Shown piece by piece: positions 53,417 through 62,961 of a stretch of 64,000 nucleotides of DNA. The position numbers were made by a program, and so were the translations under genes. The first letter of the stretch is position 1; every line of letters begins with the position of its first letter. The DNA comes from Streptomyces europaeiscabiei. GTDB lineage: Bacteria > Actinomycetota > Actinomycetes > Streptomycetales > Streptomycetaceae. The DNA is taken from contig NZ_CP107841.1 in assembly GCF_036346855.1 (NCBI RefSeq), positions 124,001-188,000 on the forward strand. The letters are read 5' to 3'. Under the pieces are notes generated by a model, which ran no database searches, was not told where the DNA came from, and worked only from the letters and a program-made list of their open reading frames with translations.

Positions 53417-53965
53417 ATGGAGTTCTTCTGCTACCACCGTGATCGGCCCGGCTCCCTCGCGTTACGCGAGGAGTTGCTGGAGGAGCACTGGTCCTACATG
53501 GACCGGTACGCGAAGGAGCTGATCGCTCGCGGCCCGACCTTCGCCGATGACGGTGAAACACCCACCGGCAGCGTGCACATCGTCGACCTGCCCGACCCCG
53601 CCGCCGCCCGCGCGTTCGCCTTCGACGAGCCCAACTACCAGGCCGGCGCGTACCGGGATGTGCTGCTGCGCCGGTGGCGCAACGTGCTGGGGCGCACCAT
53701 GTGGGATTTCCCCGGTGGCCTGACCGGTGGCAACCGGTACCTGGTGATCGGCCTCGGCGAGGCCCCGGCCGCCGACCTTGCCCTGCCGGACGACCGGGAC
53801 GAGCTGGTCGCGTACGGGCCGCTGCTGTCCGACGACGGCGACACCTGGCTGGGTACGGCAGTGCTGCTCAGAGCCCCGGATCCGGACACGGCACGAGCCG
53901 TCCTGACTCCGGACAGGTACGCGGACATCGAGGTCCACGACTGGGAGTTCGGCGGGCGTCGATGA
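53417..53965 (+). CDS. YciI family protein (two-domain)
   Basis: The 182-residue protein starts MEFFCYHRDRPGSLALREEL. It shows the YCII fold (HWSYMDRYAKELIARGPTFA, GSVHIVDLPDPAAARAFAFD) followed by a second, shorter copy (YLVIGLGEAP, LVAYGPLLSDDGDTWLGTAV). GTG 53411 is an alternative start. The His/Asp pair near the start of YciI proteins is retained. Function is generally unknown; some are dehydrochlorinase-like. Confidence 0.8.
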   Translation: MEFFCYHRDRPGSLALREELLEEHWSYMDRYAKELIARGPTFADDGETPTGSVHIVDLPDPAAARAFAFDEPNYQAGAYRDVLLRRWRNVLGRTMWDFPGGLTGGNRYLVIGLGEAPAADLALPDDRDELVAYGPLLSDDGDTWLGTAVLLRAPDPDTARAVLTPDRYADIEVHDWEFGGRR

Positions 53966-54023
53966 GTCACGAAGGCACCGGGTTGATGTCATCTGCGGTC
54001 CACATCGACCTGGGACAGGAGCG

Positions 54024-54665
54024 GTGACGGTGGCGCTGCAGGCGGTTCCACTGGTGGGCGGGCCGGTGGAGTTGCGGGGTGCGCTGGACCTGGAGACCAC
54101 ACAGGCAGGGGTGATGCCGCGCCGGTTGCCCGCGTGGACCAAGGAGCAGTACCAGGACCCGTCGGTCCACGGGGTGACGGTGATGCCTTCGGGGGTGCGG
54201 CTTGTGTTCCGCACTGATGCGCGCGAACTGGAGCTGGAGGTACTCACCTCCACCGGCCAGCTCGACCGCGACCCCCACCCTCGCCCGACCGGGATGCTGG
54301 AGTTGCTGGTGGACGGTGCCTTGGCCGGGCGTCAGCAGGCGCCGGTGGGCAACGTGCTGCGGATGGCGGGCCCCGGGGCCGTACAGCGACTCATCCCGGG
54401 GGTGAGCCAGGGACCGTACGGTTCGCCGGGCTGCCGGCCGGCATGAAGGACGTCGAGTTGTGGCTGCCGCAGCAGACCCCGACGGAACTGGTGGCACTGC
54501 GCGCTGACGGCGACGTGCCGGCACCGCTGCCGGACGGGCTGCGCCGCTGGGTGCACCACGGCAGTTCCATCAGCCACTGCAGCGAGGCTGACGGCCCGAC
54601 CGGGACCTGGCCGGTGGTGGCAGCCGCGCTCGGAGGGGTGGAGGTGATCAACCTCAGCCAGGCGG
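54024..54665 (+). pseudogene. SGNH/GDSL hydrolase, frameshifted and truncated
   Basis: The first frame gives the N-terminal beta-sandwich (VPLVGGPVELRGALDLETTQ) to GPGAVQRLIPGVSQGPYG. A second frame from about 54420 continues AGMKDVELWLPQQTPTELVA and the catalytic GSS block (WVHHGSSISHCSEADGPTGT). The protein ends soon after VINLSQAGNA, where the remaining two thirds, with the D-x-x-H motif, are missing. This leaves no working hydrolase. Confidence 0.8.
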
Positions 54666-54778
54666 GCAACGCAGGGGGGACGTGCGGGGTGGCGTCGGGG
54701 CGGAGAGTGGTGGGGGTGGCCATGTGGGGCGAGCGAGGAACGCCTGTGTGACGGCTGAAAGTACGACAGTGGTTCGAC

Positions 54779-55471
54779 TCACTTCTTCTTCAGGCCCTCG
54801 TTCCAGATCAGCTTGGCGATGTTCGGCTTCACGGCCGTGGTGATGACACCCATGGCCGTACGCACGTGTCGCCGCTCCTCCAGCTCGCGCAGCATGCTCG
54901 CGGCGAGGTCGGCACGGGCGGTGAAGACGCCGTCGGCGCTGGTCTCGGCGGTCTGGTAGTCCGTGACGACGGGGTGCTCGAAGAGACCTGAGGGCCGGAC
55001 GAATGTCCAGTCGAGGTCCGTCCGCCCGATCACGGCCTCCATGCGGCGCATATCCTCGTGGAGGGTGCGCCCGAGGCGTCGGTTCACCAGTGGGTCGAGC
55101 ACATGATTGAAGAAGTGTGCGCCGGTGGGACGCCAGTTCGGGTCGGCGACGCTGGAGCTTACGGCGAGCAACCGCTTGATGCGGTGGCGGGCCATGGCCC
55201 CGGTGATGGCCGTGGCGCTCGCCGAGTACGTGGTGATGTCCTCCTTGCTGAAACGCGCGCCCAATGCGGAGAGGACGGTGTCCGTCCCTCCGATCGCGGC
55301 GTCGACAGCCGCCGGGTCGGTGGCGTCGGCGACGGCCACGGTGAGGCCGGGCCGCGCGGGGAGGGAGCCGGGGCGGCGGGTCACGGCGACGACCTCGTGG
55401 CCTGCAGCGAGGGCCTGGTCGGTGAGGTGGCGGCCGGTCGGTCCGTTGGCGCCGAAGACTGCGATACGCAT
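54779..55471 (-). CDS. NAD(P)-binding NmrA-like reductase
   Basis: The 230-residue atypical SDR begins MRIAVFGANGPTGRHLTDQA with the GxxGxxG motif. TDTVLSALG and KRLLAVSSSVADPNW follow, then DWTFVRPSGLFEH. Such proteins are NADPH sensors or reductases. It is divergent from the TetR gene at 55548, a common regulator-target pair, with only 76 bases between starts. Confidence 0.85.
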   Translation of the reverse strand: MRIAVFGANGPTGRHLTDQALAAGHEVVAVTRRPGSLPARPGLTVAVADATDPAAVDAAIGGTDTVLSALGARFSKEDITTYSASATAITGAMARHRIKRLLAVSSSVADPNWRPTGAHFFNHVLDPLVNRRLGRTLHEDMRRMEAVIGRTDLDWTFVRPSGLFEHPVVTDYQTAETSADGVFTARADLAASMLRELEERRHVRTAMGVITTAVKPNIAKLIWNEGLKKK

Positions 55472-55547
55472 GGCGTCGGGTCATCCCTTCGTGTGGTTAC
55501 CGGAACGCCCTTGACTGTGCCGATCACGAAACGCAGGCTCAACGCTG

Positions 55548-56204
55548 ATGAATAACGCCGACCCGGCCCCCGCCCGCACCCGAGGCCGCCCTCGCGGCAG
55601 CCCGCCGACCCGCGAGTCGATCGTCACGGCGGCCCGTGCGCTGTTCCTGCAGCGCGGCTACCGGGGCACCACCCTGCGTGCGGTGGCCGGGACCGCCGGG
55701 GTCGACCCGGCGCTGATCGCGTACCACTTCGGCTCGAAGAAGGGCCTGTTCGCGGACGTGATGCGGTTCCAGTGTGCCAACGCACTGGCGGGGGACGACA
55801 TCCTCGGCGGCGATCCGGCCACCCTCCCCGACCGCCTGATCGACGCGGTGACGGACCTGTGGGAGGACGCCGACTTCCTCCAGCTCACCGCCCAGGGCGA
55901 GGAGGCTGCCGAGGTGATCCGCGAATACCTGGAACGCGAGCTGCTGGCCAGGCTTGTTGAATTTCTCGGCGGCCGGGACGCGACCGCCCGCGCCACGGCC
56001 GTGGTGACGATCCTCGGCGGCCTCATCTACACCCGCTACCTCAACCCCCTCCCCACCCCCGCCGCCCTCACCCCGTCCGAGACCCGCCATGTCCTCACCC
56101 CGGCGCTGCGTGCGGCGCTGACCCCGAGGCTGCGCACCGCGGCAACCGCCGGAGCGGAGCGTCGGGGCTCGCCGGCCTCCGGTGGAGGCACCGTCCGGCC
56201 TTGA
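55548..56204 (+). CDS. TetR-family regulator
   Basis: The 218-residue regulator starts at ATG 55548. An arginine-rich tail (RTRGRPRGSPPTRESI) precedes the helix-turn-helix LRAVAGTAGVDPALIAYHFGSKKGLF. The C-terminal domain resembles TetR_C of the PsrA/Rv-type (LERELLARLVEFLGGRDATA). It most likely represses the divergent reductase gene. Confidence 0.88.
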   Translation: MNNADPAPARTRGRPRGSPPTRESIVTAARALFLQRGYRGTTLRAVAGTAGVDPALIAYHFGSKKGLFADVMRFQCANALAGDDILGGDPATLPDRLIDAVTDLWEDADFLQLTAQGEEAAEVIREYLERELLARLVEFLGGRDATARATAVVTILGGLIYTRYLNPLPTPAALTPSETRHVLTPALRAALTPRLRTAATAGAERRGSPASGGGTVRP

Positions 56205-56274
56205 TCACCTCAGCACATCCGGTGCGGCTACCTCTCTGCTCCTCCGTGCCTTCCTGGTAGCGCCGGCAGAGCTG

Positions 56275-56490
56275 TCCTGCGCAGCCATGGAATGTCTTCC
56301 GGGCGAGCGCGTGGCGGCGTTCCTGGAGGTTGGCCTGCACCTTGATCTGCCTGCGGTAGCCGGGCTCGTCGGCCAGGCGCAGGATGTGCAGGGGTTTGGC
56401 GATCCGCCCGCAGTGTGCGATCGCGTCGCCCAGCTGGGTGGGGCGTCCGTCCCGGGACAGCATCCGGATCACGTCGCAGGCGCGTACTAC
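56275..56490 (-). pseudogene. Tn3-family transposase fragment
   Basis: The minus strand reads DVIRMLSRDGRPTQLGDAIA, RIAKPLHILRLADEPGYRRQ and VQANLQERRHALARKTFHGC. This is the conserved C-terminal region of Tn3 transposases, which normally read GRIAKTLHIL-LADEPGYRRQI-VQ-NLQEGRH-LAR-IFHG. The final catalytic Glu segment (KTFHGCAGQLCRRYQEGTEE) is present but degraded. No resolvase or ends are visible. Confidence 0.75.
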
Positions 56491-56499
56491 AGCGTGTCG

Positions 56500-57410
56500 G
56501 CGGTGAGCAGGGTGGTCGGTCGGCAAACAGCGTCCCGTCCAGGATCACGAGGCAGGCTGGTGCGGGGTGTTGGAGCAGCGCGGGTGCTCCTGGACGAGAC
56601 GGCATCTTGGTCGTGGAGCTTCCACCGGGAGCATCCTGTCCGCTTCTTCGGCCCACCTCCGGCGCCTGGGCCGGCTTCGCGGCATCCGCTCGGACCTCGA
56701 GACGGTTGCGCCCGCTCTTGGTCGATGCCACCGCGCACCGACACGATCAAGTCATTCGTCTCGTTGTCCTGGCCGATCGTCCCACCCCCCTCGGGCACCC
56801 GCAGCGGTCGGCCGTGGTGCACGAACGGCGGGAAGTCGCCGCCGAACAACCGGGCGCCGCAGACGGTCCGCTGCAGCTCGTCGATCACTATCGCCAGAAG
56901 CAGCGCACGGGGGCCGGGCGAGCTGCTGGAGGGCGCGGTGGCGTGAAGCCGCCCACAGTCGGTCATCTATCGGTGCATCCAGTCTCAAAGCTTGAACACA
57001 AATTACACACATCCCCTCTTCATATCTGGCCCCGATGGTCTAGATTGACCGTGCTTCAGCTGTTCGAACACGAGCGACCGTTAATGATCTATAGGTCCGG
57101 CGCTACGGAATACCAGCAGTCGCGTCTCCGGCGCCAGACGTGGGGATGATCAATTCTTGGAGCCCGAGAGGGGTTTGGGTAAGGGGAGCACCCGGGTTCT
57201 CGACGGGTTCCTGCGCACTTCGAGGGTGTGGAAGGACATGCGAGTCCGCTGCCACCAGGCTGCATTGTTCAAGCAGCTCTGAAATAACCGGGATGTCATG
57301 CGCGGGGGCGGGGGCTGCCCGCGAGGAGGGACAGCGCGGCACGGGGGGCGGGGGTCTCCCGAGGGGAGGGACAGCGCGGGAGGCGGGGGCCTCCCGGGGC
57401 GAGAAACAGT
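56500..57410. other. Degenerate region and leader of the exopolysaccharide operon
   Basis: A minus-strand fragment near 56560 reads ACLVILDGTLFADRP, the opening of an IS5-type DDE core, but nothing around it confirms this. Further right the sequence becomes A/T-richer (56990-57130), where the operon's promoter probably lies. Two ~45-bp direct repeats containing GAGGGACAGCGCGG lie at about 57325-57405 just before the start codon. Confidence 0.4.
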
Positions 57411-58931
57411 GTGAGGCGAACACGTCGAACCACTGGGGACCTGGGGGGTTCTGTGCGGCAAGGGGAATTGGCCAGCCCGTTTCCGTCGACGCGCGGGCGT
57501 CTGGCGAACGAGGTAATCAGCCGGCCTGCGATCGAGTGGGAGCAGCGGTACCGACGTACCGTGATCATCAGCGATGCCGTGGCCACCGCCTTCGTGGTGG
57601 CGGCGATCGGCAACTTCTTCGGGGCCCGGGACGCGGCCAACTGGCATGAGAAATGGGGAATTCTCGCATTCGGCACCGAGCTGCTGGTGTTGGGGTCGCT
57701 CGCGGTGAGCCGGTCGTGGGCTCCGGCCGTGCTCGGCCAGGGTGCCGAGGAATTCCGCCGGCTCGGACGCTCGATGTTCACGGCGACCGTCGTACTGGCG
57801 CTCGGCGGAATCGCTCTCACCTCTCGCAACATCAAGCTCTGGATCTTCGTCGCGATTCCCGCGATCGCGCTTGTCACCATGACCGCGCGGTATCTGCTGC
57901 GCCTCTCGTTGCACAAACAGCGCAAGGAAGGGCGGTGCCTGCGACCGGTGCTCGCTGCCGGGAGCCCGGACACCGTGCGCGACCTGATCACCCGGACCCG
58001 CAAGTTCCCGCACCTCGGCTGGCGGGTGGACGCGGTGTGCATGACGGACGGTCTCGGGCTCGACGGTGATCTGCTGGACGGAGTGCCGGTCGTCGGCCGA
58101 CTGTCGGACGTCGCCCTCCACGTCCGCCGCGACGGCTACCGTGTCGTCGCGGTCACACCGGACCCGCACTGGTCACCGGACAGGCTGCGGCGGCTGGCTT
58201 GGAACCTCGAAGGCAGCGATGCCGAGATGGTCGTGGCCCCCGTGCTGATGGAGGTGGCCGGCCCGCGGCTGCACGTCGACGCGGTGCTCGGGATCCCGCT
58301 GCTGCGGGTCAGCATGCCGACCTTCACCGGGGGCCGCCGGGCGGTCAAAGGCGTCGTCGACCGGATGGGCGCGGCGATTCTGCTGATTCTGTTCGCGCCG
58401 CTGATGGTGTGCGTCGGGCTGCTCGTGCTGGTGGACAGTCGGGGTGGGGCGTTCTACCGCCAGCGAAGAGTCGGCAAGGACGGCCGCGAGTTCACCATTC
58501 TCAAGTTCCGCACCATGGCTGCCGGGGCCGACCGGGCACAGGCCGCGCTGGCCGACCGCAACGAGGGCGCCGGCCTGCTGTTCAAGCTCCGCCGGGATCC
58601 GCGGGTGACTCGGGTGGGGGCAGTGCTGCGCCGGTACTCGGTCGACGAACTCCCGCAGCTTTTCAACGTGCTCGCCGGATCGATGTCGCTCGTCGGCCCG
58701 CGGCCTCCGCTGCCGGAGGAGTCCGCCGCGTACGGCCCGGACATCCGGCGGCGGCTGCTGGTCAAGCCCGGACTCACCGGCCTGTGGCAGATCAGCGGAC
58801 GCAGCGACCTGTCGTGGGAAGAGGCGGTCCGGCTGGATCTGCGGTACGTGGAGGACTGGTCGCTGGCCCTGGACACAGTGATCTTGTGGAAGACGCTGCG
58901 CGCGGTGCTCCACGGGCAGGGAGCCTACTGA
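57411..58931 (+). CDS. Exopolysaccharide polyprenyl glycosylphosphotransferase
   Basis: This is a 506-residue sugar transferase that puts the first sugar phosphate on undecaprenyl phosphate. Four hydrophobic helices lie in the first 170 residues and a CoA-binding-like domain follows (LRPVLAAGSPDTVRDLI). A further helix precedes the catalytic domain. Motifs there are FYRQRRVGKDGREFTILKFR, RRYSVDELPQLFNVLAGSMS, LVGPRPPLP and KPGLTGLWQISGRSD. GTG 57411 is used; a GTG at 57453 is possible. It begins a capsule/exopolysaccharide operon. Confidence 0.92.
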   Translation: MRRTRRTTGDLGGSVRQGELASPFPSTRGRLANEVISRPAIEWEQRYRRTVIISDAVATAFVVAAIGNFFGARDAANWHEKWGILAFGTELLVLGSLAVSRSWAPAVLGQGAEEFRRLGRSMFTATVVLALGGIALTSRNIKLWIFVAIPAIALVTMTARYLLRLSLHKQRKEGRCLRPVLAAGSPDTVRDLITRTRKFPHLGWRVDAVCMTDGLGLDGDLLDGVPVVGRLSDVALHVRRDGYRVVAVTPDPHWSPDRLRRLAWNLEGSDAEMVVAPVLMEVAGPRLHVDAVLGIPLLRVSMPTFTGGRRAVKGVVDRMGAAILLILFAPLMVCVGLLVLVDSRGGAFYRQRRVGKDGREFTILKFRTMAAGADRAQAALADRNEGAGLLFKLRRDPRVTRVGAVLRRYSVDELPQLFNVLAGSMSLVGPRPPLPEESAAYGPDIRRRLLVKPGLTGLWQISGRSDLSWEEAVRLDLRYVEDWSLALDTVILWKTLRAVLHGQGAY

Positions 58932-59013
58932 TGCGCGGGCGGCTGCAACTCAACGGTCCAGCCGTAGCGCGAAACGCACGCCGGGAAGGCTTGCCTGGGG
59001 GGAGGAACGGGTT

Positions 59014-60333
59014 ATGAGGGTCAGCGTTTTCGGGCTCGGTTACGTGGGCTGTGTGTCGGCCGCGTGCCTGGCAAGCATGGGTCACGAGGTCATCGGGGTC
59101 GATGTGAACCAGGTGAAGGTCGACCTGGTCAACGACGGCAAGGCCCCGGTGGTCGAGGAACGGATAGGAGAGCTCATCGCCGACGTCGTGCGGACCGGAG
59201 CACTGCGCGCCACCGCCGACGTCCGCGAGGCGATCCTGGACAGCGAGGTGTCGCTGGTCTGCGTGGGCACACCGTCGGAGCCCAACGGCAGCCTGTGCAC
59301 CACGTACTTGGAACGGGTCACGGAGCAGATCGGCGCCACGCTGGCCGAGCGGGGCGGGCGGCACACCGTCGTGTTCCGCAGCACCATGCTCCCGGGCACC
59401 TGCCTGAACCTGCTGGTACCGATCCTGGAGAAGTACGTCGGCGGCACGGCCGGGGTGGACATCGGGGTCGCGGTCAACCCGGAGTTCCTGCGCGAGGGAA
59501 CGAGCGTGCGGGACTTCTTCGACCCGCCCAAGACCGTCATCGGCGAGCTCGACCCGGCAAGCGGCGATGCGGTGCTGGCGCTGTACGACGGCCTGCCCGG
59601 CGAGGTGTTCCGGGTGCCGGTCCCGACGGCCGAGGCGATCAAGTACGCCGACAACGCGTTCCACGGCCTCAAGATCGGCTTCGCGAACGAGCTGGGCGCC
59701 GTGTGCCAGGCGCTCGGGGTGGACTCGCACCAGGTGATGGACGTGTTCCTGGCCGACCGCAAGCTGAACATCAGCCCCGCCTACCTGCGGCCCGGCTTCG
59801 CCTTCGGCGGCTCCTGCCTGCCCAAAGACCTGCGCAGCCTGGTCCACGCGGCGCACCGGGCCGATGTCTCGGTACCCATCCTCGCCCATGTGCTGCCCTC
59901 CAACTCCGACCATCTGCAGCGCGCGGTGGAGCTGGTCGAGCGCACCGGCAAGCGCCGGGCGGGCCTGTTCGGGCTGTCCTTCAAACCCGGCACCGACGAT
60001 CTCCGCGAGAGCCCGCTCGTCGAGCTGGCGGAGAGGCTCTACGGCAAGGGGTACGACCTGAAGATCTACGACGCCAACGTGAGCCTCTCCCGGCTGCTCG
60101 GCGCGAACCGCGAGTACATCGAGACCCGGCTGCCGCACCTCGCGCAGTTGCTCGCGGACTCCGTCGACGAGGTGCTCCAGCACTCCGAGGTGGTCCTGGT
60201 CGGGACCAGGGATCCGGCCGTTCTGTCGGCGCTGCCCCATGGCGACGACGGCACGGTGATTGTCGACCTCGTCCACCTTCCCGACGCCGAGGCGCGCCGG
60301 GCCGAACCGGGGTACGTGGGCCTTGCTTGGTGA
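59014..60333 (+). CDS. Nucleotide-sugar (UDP-glucose/GDP-mannose) 6-dehydrogenase
   Basis: The 439-residue protein starts MRVSVFGLGYVGCVSAACLA behind GGAGGAA. The NAD fold is N-terminal. The catalytic cysteine loop AFGGSCLPKDLRSL is near residue 265, with AEAIKYADNAFHGLKIGFAN before it and GLSFKPGTDDLRESPLVELA after. It oxidises a nucleotide hexose to the uronic acid. The FGGSCLPKD form and overall sequence lean towards the GDP-mannose (AlgD-like) branch. Its product would supply an acidic sugar for the polymer. Confidence 0.9.
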   Translation: MRVSVFGLGYVGCVSAACLASMGHEVIGVDVNQVKVDLVNDGKAPVVEERIGELIADVVRTGALRATADVREAILDSEVSLVCVGTPSEPNGSLCTTYLERVTEQIGATLAERGGRHTVVFRSTMLPGTCLNLLVPILEKYVGGTAGVDIGVAVNPEFLREGTSVRDFFDPPKTVIGELDPASGDAVLALYDGLPGEVFRVPVPTAEAIKYADNAFHGLKIGFANELGAVCQALGVDSHQVMDVFLADRKLNISPAYLRPGFAFGGSCLPKDLRSLVHAAHRADVSVPILAHVLPSNSDHLQRAVELVERTGKRRAGLFGLSFKPGTDDLRESPLVELAERLYGKGYDLKIYDANVSLSRLLGANREYIETRLPHLAQLLADSVDEVLQHSEVVLVGTRDPAVLSALPHGDDGTVIVDLVHLPDAEARRAEPGYVGLAW

Positions 60334-61600
60334 CAGATCGTTCGGTGACACAGCCGGCGGCGACCGGCCCGGCCGGCGCGCGCTGATACTGGTGGAGAAC
60401 CTGTCGGTGCCGTTCGACCGACGGGTGTGGCAGGAGTGCACGACGCTGCGCGACGCGGGCTGGACGGTGCACGTCATCTGTCCCCAGGGGAGCAAGCGGG
60501 ACACGGAGGCGGAGGCGGAGATCGACGGGGTGCGGATCCACCGCTACCCGTTGCGTGCGGCCACCGGAGGGCCGGCCGGCTACCTGCGGGAGTACGGATC
60601 GGCGTTGTGGCACACGGTCCGGCTGGCCCGGAAGGTCGGCCCGGTCGACGTGGTCCACGCCTGCAACCCACCCGACCTGCTGTTCCTGCCGGCACTGTGG
60701 CTGAAGCGGCGCGGAGCGCGGTTCGTCTTCGACCAGCACGACCTGGTACCCGAGTTGTACCTCTCCCGGTTCGACCGCGGCGAAGACCTGCTCTACCGCG
60801 CCGTGTGCGCGCTGGAACGGCGGACCTACCGGGCCGCGGACGTCGTCCTCGCCACGAACGAGAGCTACCGGGACGTCGCTATGCGCCGTGGCGGCCGGCG
60901 TCCGGAGGACGTGTTCGTGGTGCGCAGCGCGCCGCAGACCGACCGGTTCCAACCGGTGTCACCCGAGCCGGAGTTGAAGCGCGGCAAGCCTCATCTACTG
61001 TGCTACCTCGGTGTCATGGGCCCGCAGGACGGCGTCGACTACGCCTTGCGGGCCCTCTCGAAGCTGCGCGACAAGCTCGGGCGGACCGACTGGCATGCAG
61101 TGTTCGTCGGTTCCGGCGACGCCTTCGACGCGATGGTGGAGCTGTCCCACAGGCTCGGGCTCTCCGACCAGGTGCAGTTCACCGGGCGCATTCCGGACGC
61201 CGACCTGGTGCGCTATCTGTCCACTGCGGACGTGTGCCTCTCCCCCGACCCGCGCAATCCGCTCAACGACGTGTCGACCATGAACAAGGTCCTGGAGTAC
61301 ATGGCGATGGGCCGGCCGATCGTCTCCTTCGACCTCCGGGAGGCGCGCGTCTCCGCCGGTGACGCCGCCCTCTACGCGCCCGCCAACGACGAGGCCGAGT
61401 TCGCCGGGCTCATCGCGCTGCTGCTGGACGACCCTGAGCTGCGGGCCCGGATGGGCAAGATCGGCCAGGAGCGGATCGGCGGGCCGCTCTCCTGGCGGAA
61501 CTCCCAGCGATCGCTGCTCGCCGCCTACGCCGCCGCCTGCAGTGACCACGCCCCGGTGTCCCCGGGCCGACCGAACCGGGCAGGGAGGCCGCACCGTTGA
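60323..61600 (+). CDS. Family 4 glycosyltransferase
   Basis: This is a 425-residue GT-B glycosyltransferase. The N-terminal domain has LVENLSVPFDRRVWQECTTL and VDVVHACNPPDLLFLPALW. The donor-binding C-terminal domain has LLCYLGVMGPQDGVDYALRA, VQFTGRIPDADLVRYLSTAD and the E-x7-E region NKVLEYMAMGRPIVSFDLRE. The TTG start at 60323 overlaps the upstream stop by 11 bases. It adds a sugar to the lipid-linked repeat unit. Confidence 0.9.
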   Translation: MLGDRSFGDTAGGDRPGRRALILVENLSVPFDRRVWQECTTLRDAGWTVHVICPQGSKRDTEAEAEIDGVRIHRYPLRAATGGPAGYLREYGSALWHTVRLARKVGPVDVVHACNPPDLLFLPALWLKRRGARFVFDQHDLVPELYLSRFDRGEDLLYRAVCALERRTYRAADVVLATNESYRDVAMRRGGRRPEDVFVVRSAPQTDRFQPVSPEPELKRGKPHLLCYLGVMGPQDGVDYALRALSKLRDKLGRTDWHAVFVGSGDAFDAMVELSHRLGLSDQVQFTGRIPDADLVRYLSTADVCLSPDPRNPLNDVSTMNKVLEYMAMGRPIVSFDLREARVSAGDAALYAPANDEAEFAGLIALLLDDPELRARMGKIGQERIGGPLSWRNSQRSLLAAYAAACSDHAPVSPGRPNRAGRPHR

Positions 61601-62961
61601 GCGATGACACGATACGCCTGGTCACGATCGGGCGAATTATCCGTCGGCGCCGACGGCTTCTCACCATCCTCACCGTGGTGGGTGCGCTCCTCGGCTACGG
61701 CACCTCGTTGCTGCTTCCACCGCGATACACGACATCGGCATCGGTCCTGCTGCCGGGAGCGTGGGAGGAGCGCGAGCTGCTGACCCAGGCGGAGATCGCG
61801 ACCAGTTCGGTGGTGGTCGACCGCGCGGCCGCCAAGCTCGGCTGGACCGGGGTCGGCGGCCGCGAGCTGCGGGATCGGGTGAGCGCCACGACCGCCGACG
61901 GGAACATCATCAAGATCTCGGGCACGGCCGACACCCCCAGGCGCGCACAGCAACTCTCCGACCAGGTGGCCCAGCAGTTCGTCGCGTTCGCCGCGCGGAT
62001 AGCAGGCGACAGCACCGACGCGGAAGCTGCGGCGCCCGAGGCGCTGCGGCAGACGGTGCAGCAGACAAGTCGCCGCATCACCGAGCTGGCCGACGCGGCC
62101 GGTCCGGGGCAGTCCGTGGAGAGCGTGCAGACCCGTACCGAGCTCGAAAAGCTGCGCACCGCGCTGCAGGAGGCCATCGACAAGCTGGACCAGGCCGACC
62201 CGGCTGCCGAGCAGGCCAACATGGTCGTCATGGGGCCGGCGGCCCGGCCGGCGGGCGAGGCACCGCCGACGCGGATACAGCTCATCGTCGCCGGGGCGCT
62301 GCTGTTCTTCCTGCTCGCGGTCATCGGCCATCTCGTCGCCGCACGGACGAGCCGCCGGCTGCGCACCGAACCGGAGATCGCCACGGCACTGGGCTCCGTG
62401 CTGCTGGGTACCGTCGACGTACCCGGTGAACGGCCCGCGCACCGGCCGGAAGGCCGTGGCCCGCGGGCCCGGATCCGCCGACTGCTGGGCGTCGACACCC
62501 GGTGGGACATACCCACCCCGCGGACGTCCGGCGACGAGGCCGACCGCCAGATCCGCTACCGGCGGGTGTGCGCCCGCCTACGGGACCAGCTGCCCGCCCC
62601 CCGGCGGCTGCTGGTTGTCGTCCCGGACGGCGACGAGATCGCCCGCCGGGCCGCCGGGCAGCTCGTCGCCGAGGCCGAGAGCGATCCACTGCTGCGGGTG
62701 GTGGGGGTTTCGGTGTACCAGCCGCTGGTGCCGGACCGCGACAACGAGTCCGGTGCCCTGGTCGTGCTCAGCGCGTGCAGCTGGACCGCGGGAGAACTCG
62801 CCGGCATCGCCGAGGCGTGCGCGGACGCCGAGCACGAGGTCGTCGGCATCGTCGTCGCCGGCCCTGTCCTGGCCCGTCCGACACGGTCCGCCGGTCTTCC
62901 CCGGGAGGCCGCCACGCCTGCCCTCGCGGTCGGCGACAAAGCGACGGGAGGCTCACAGTGA
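61597..62961 (+). CDS. Wzz-like polysaccharide chain-length/co-polymerase protein
   Basis: The 454-residue protein starts at TTG 61597 (TTGA overlap). Two hydrophobic segments (LLTILTVVGALLGYGTSLLL near residue 25; LIVAGALLFFLLAVIGHLVA near 235) flank an extracytoplasmic coiled-coil region with Wzz character. The C-terminal cytoplasmic part (RLLVVVPDGDEIARRAAGQL) resembles an inactive BY-kinase-like domain without a Walker A motif. Confidence 0.82.
   Translation: MSDDTIRLVTIGRIIRRRRRLLTILTVVGALLGYGTSLLLPPRYTTSASVLLPGAWEERELLTQAEIATSSVVVDRAAAKLGWTGVGGRELRDRVSATTADGNIIKISGTADTPRRAQQLSDQVAQQFVAFAARIAGDSTDAEAAAPEALRQTVQQTSRRITELADAAGPGQSVESVQTRTELEKLRTALQEAIDKLDQADPAAEQANMVVMGPAARPAGEAPPTRIQLIVAGALLFFLLAVIGHLVAARTSRRLRTEPEIATALGSVLLGTVDVPGERPAHRPEGRGPRARIRRLLGVDTRWDIPTPRTSGDEADRQIRYRRVCARLRDQLPAPRRLLVVVPDGDEIARRAAGQLVAEAESDPLLRVVGVSVYQPLVPDRDNESGALVVLSACSWTAGELAGIAEACADAEHEVVGIVVAGPVLARPTRSAGLPREAATPALAVGDKATGGSQ

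Noticed and set aside
56560..56960. IS5-type transposase fragment on the minus strand
   Set aside because: Only a single LVILDGTL-like string supports it. The flanking residues do not follow the family, so it was not listed as a gene.
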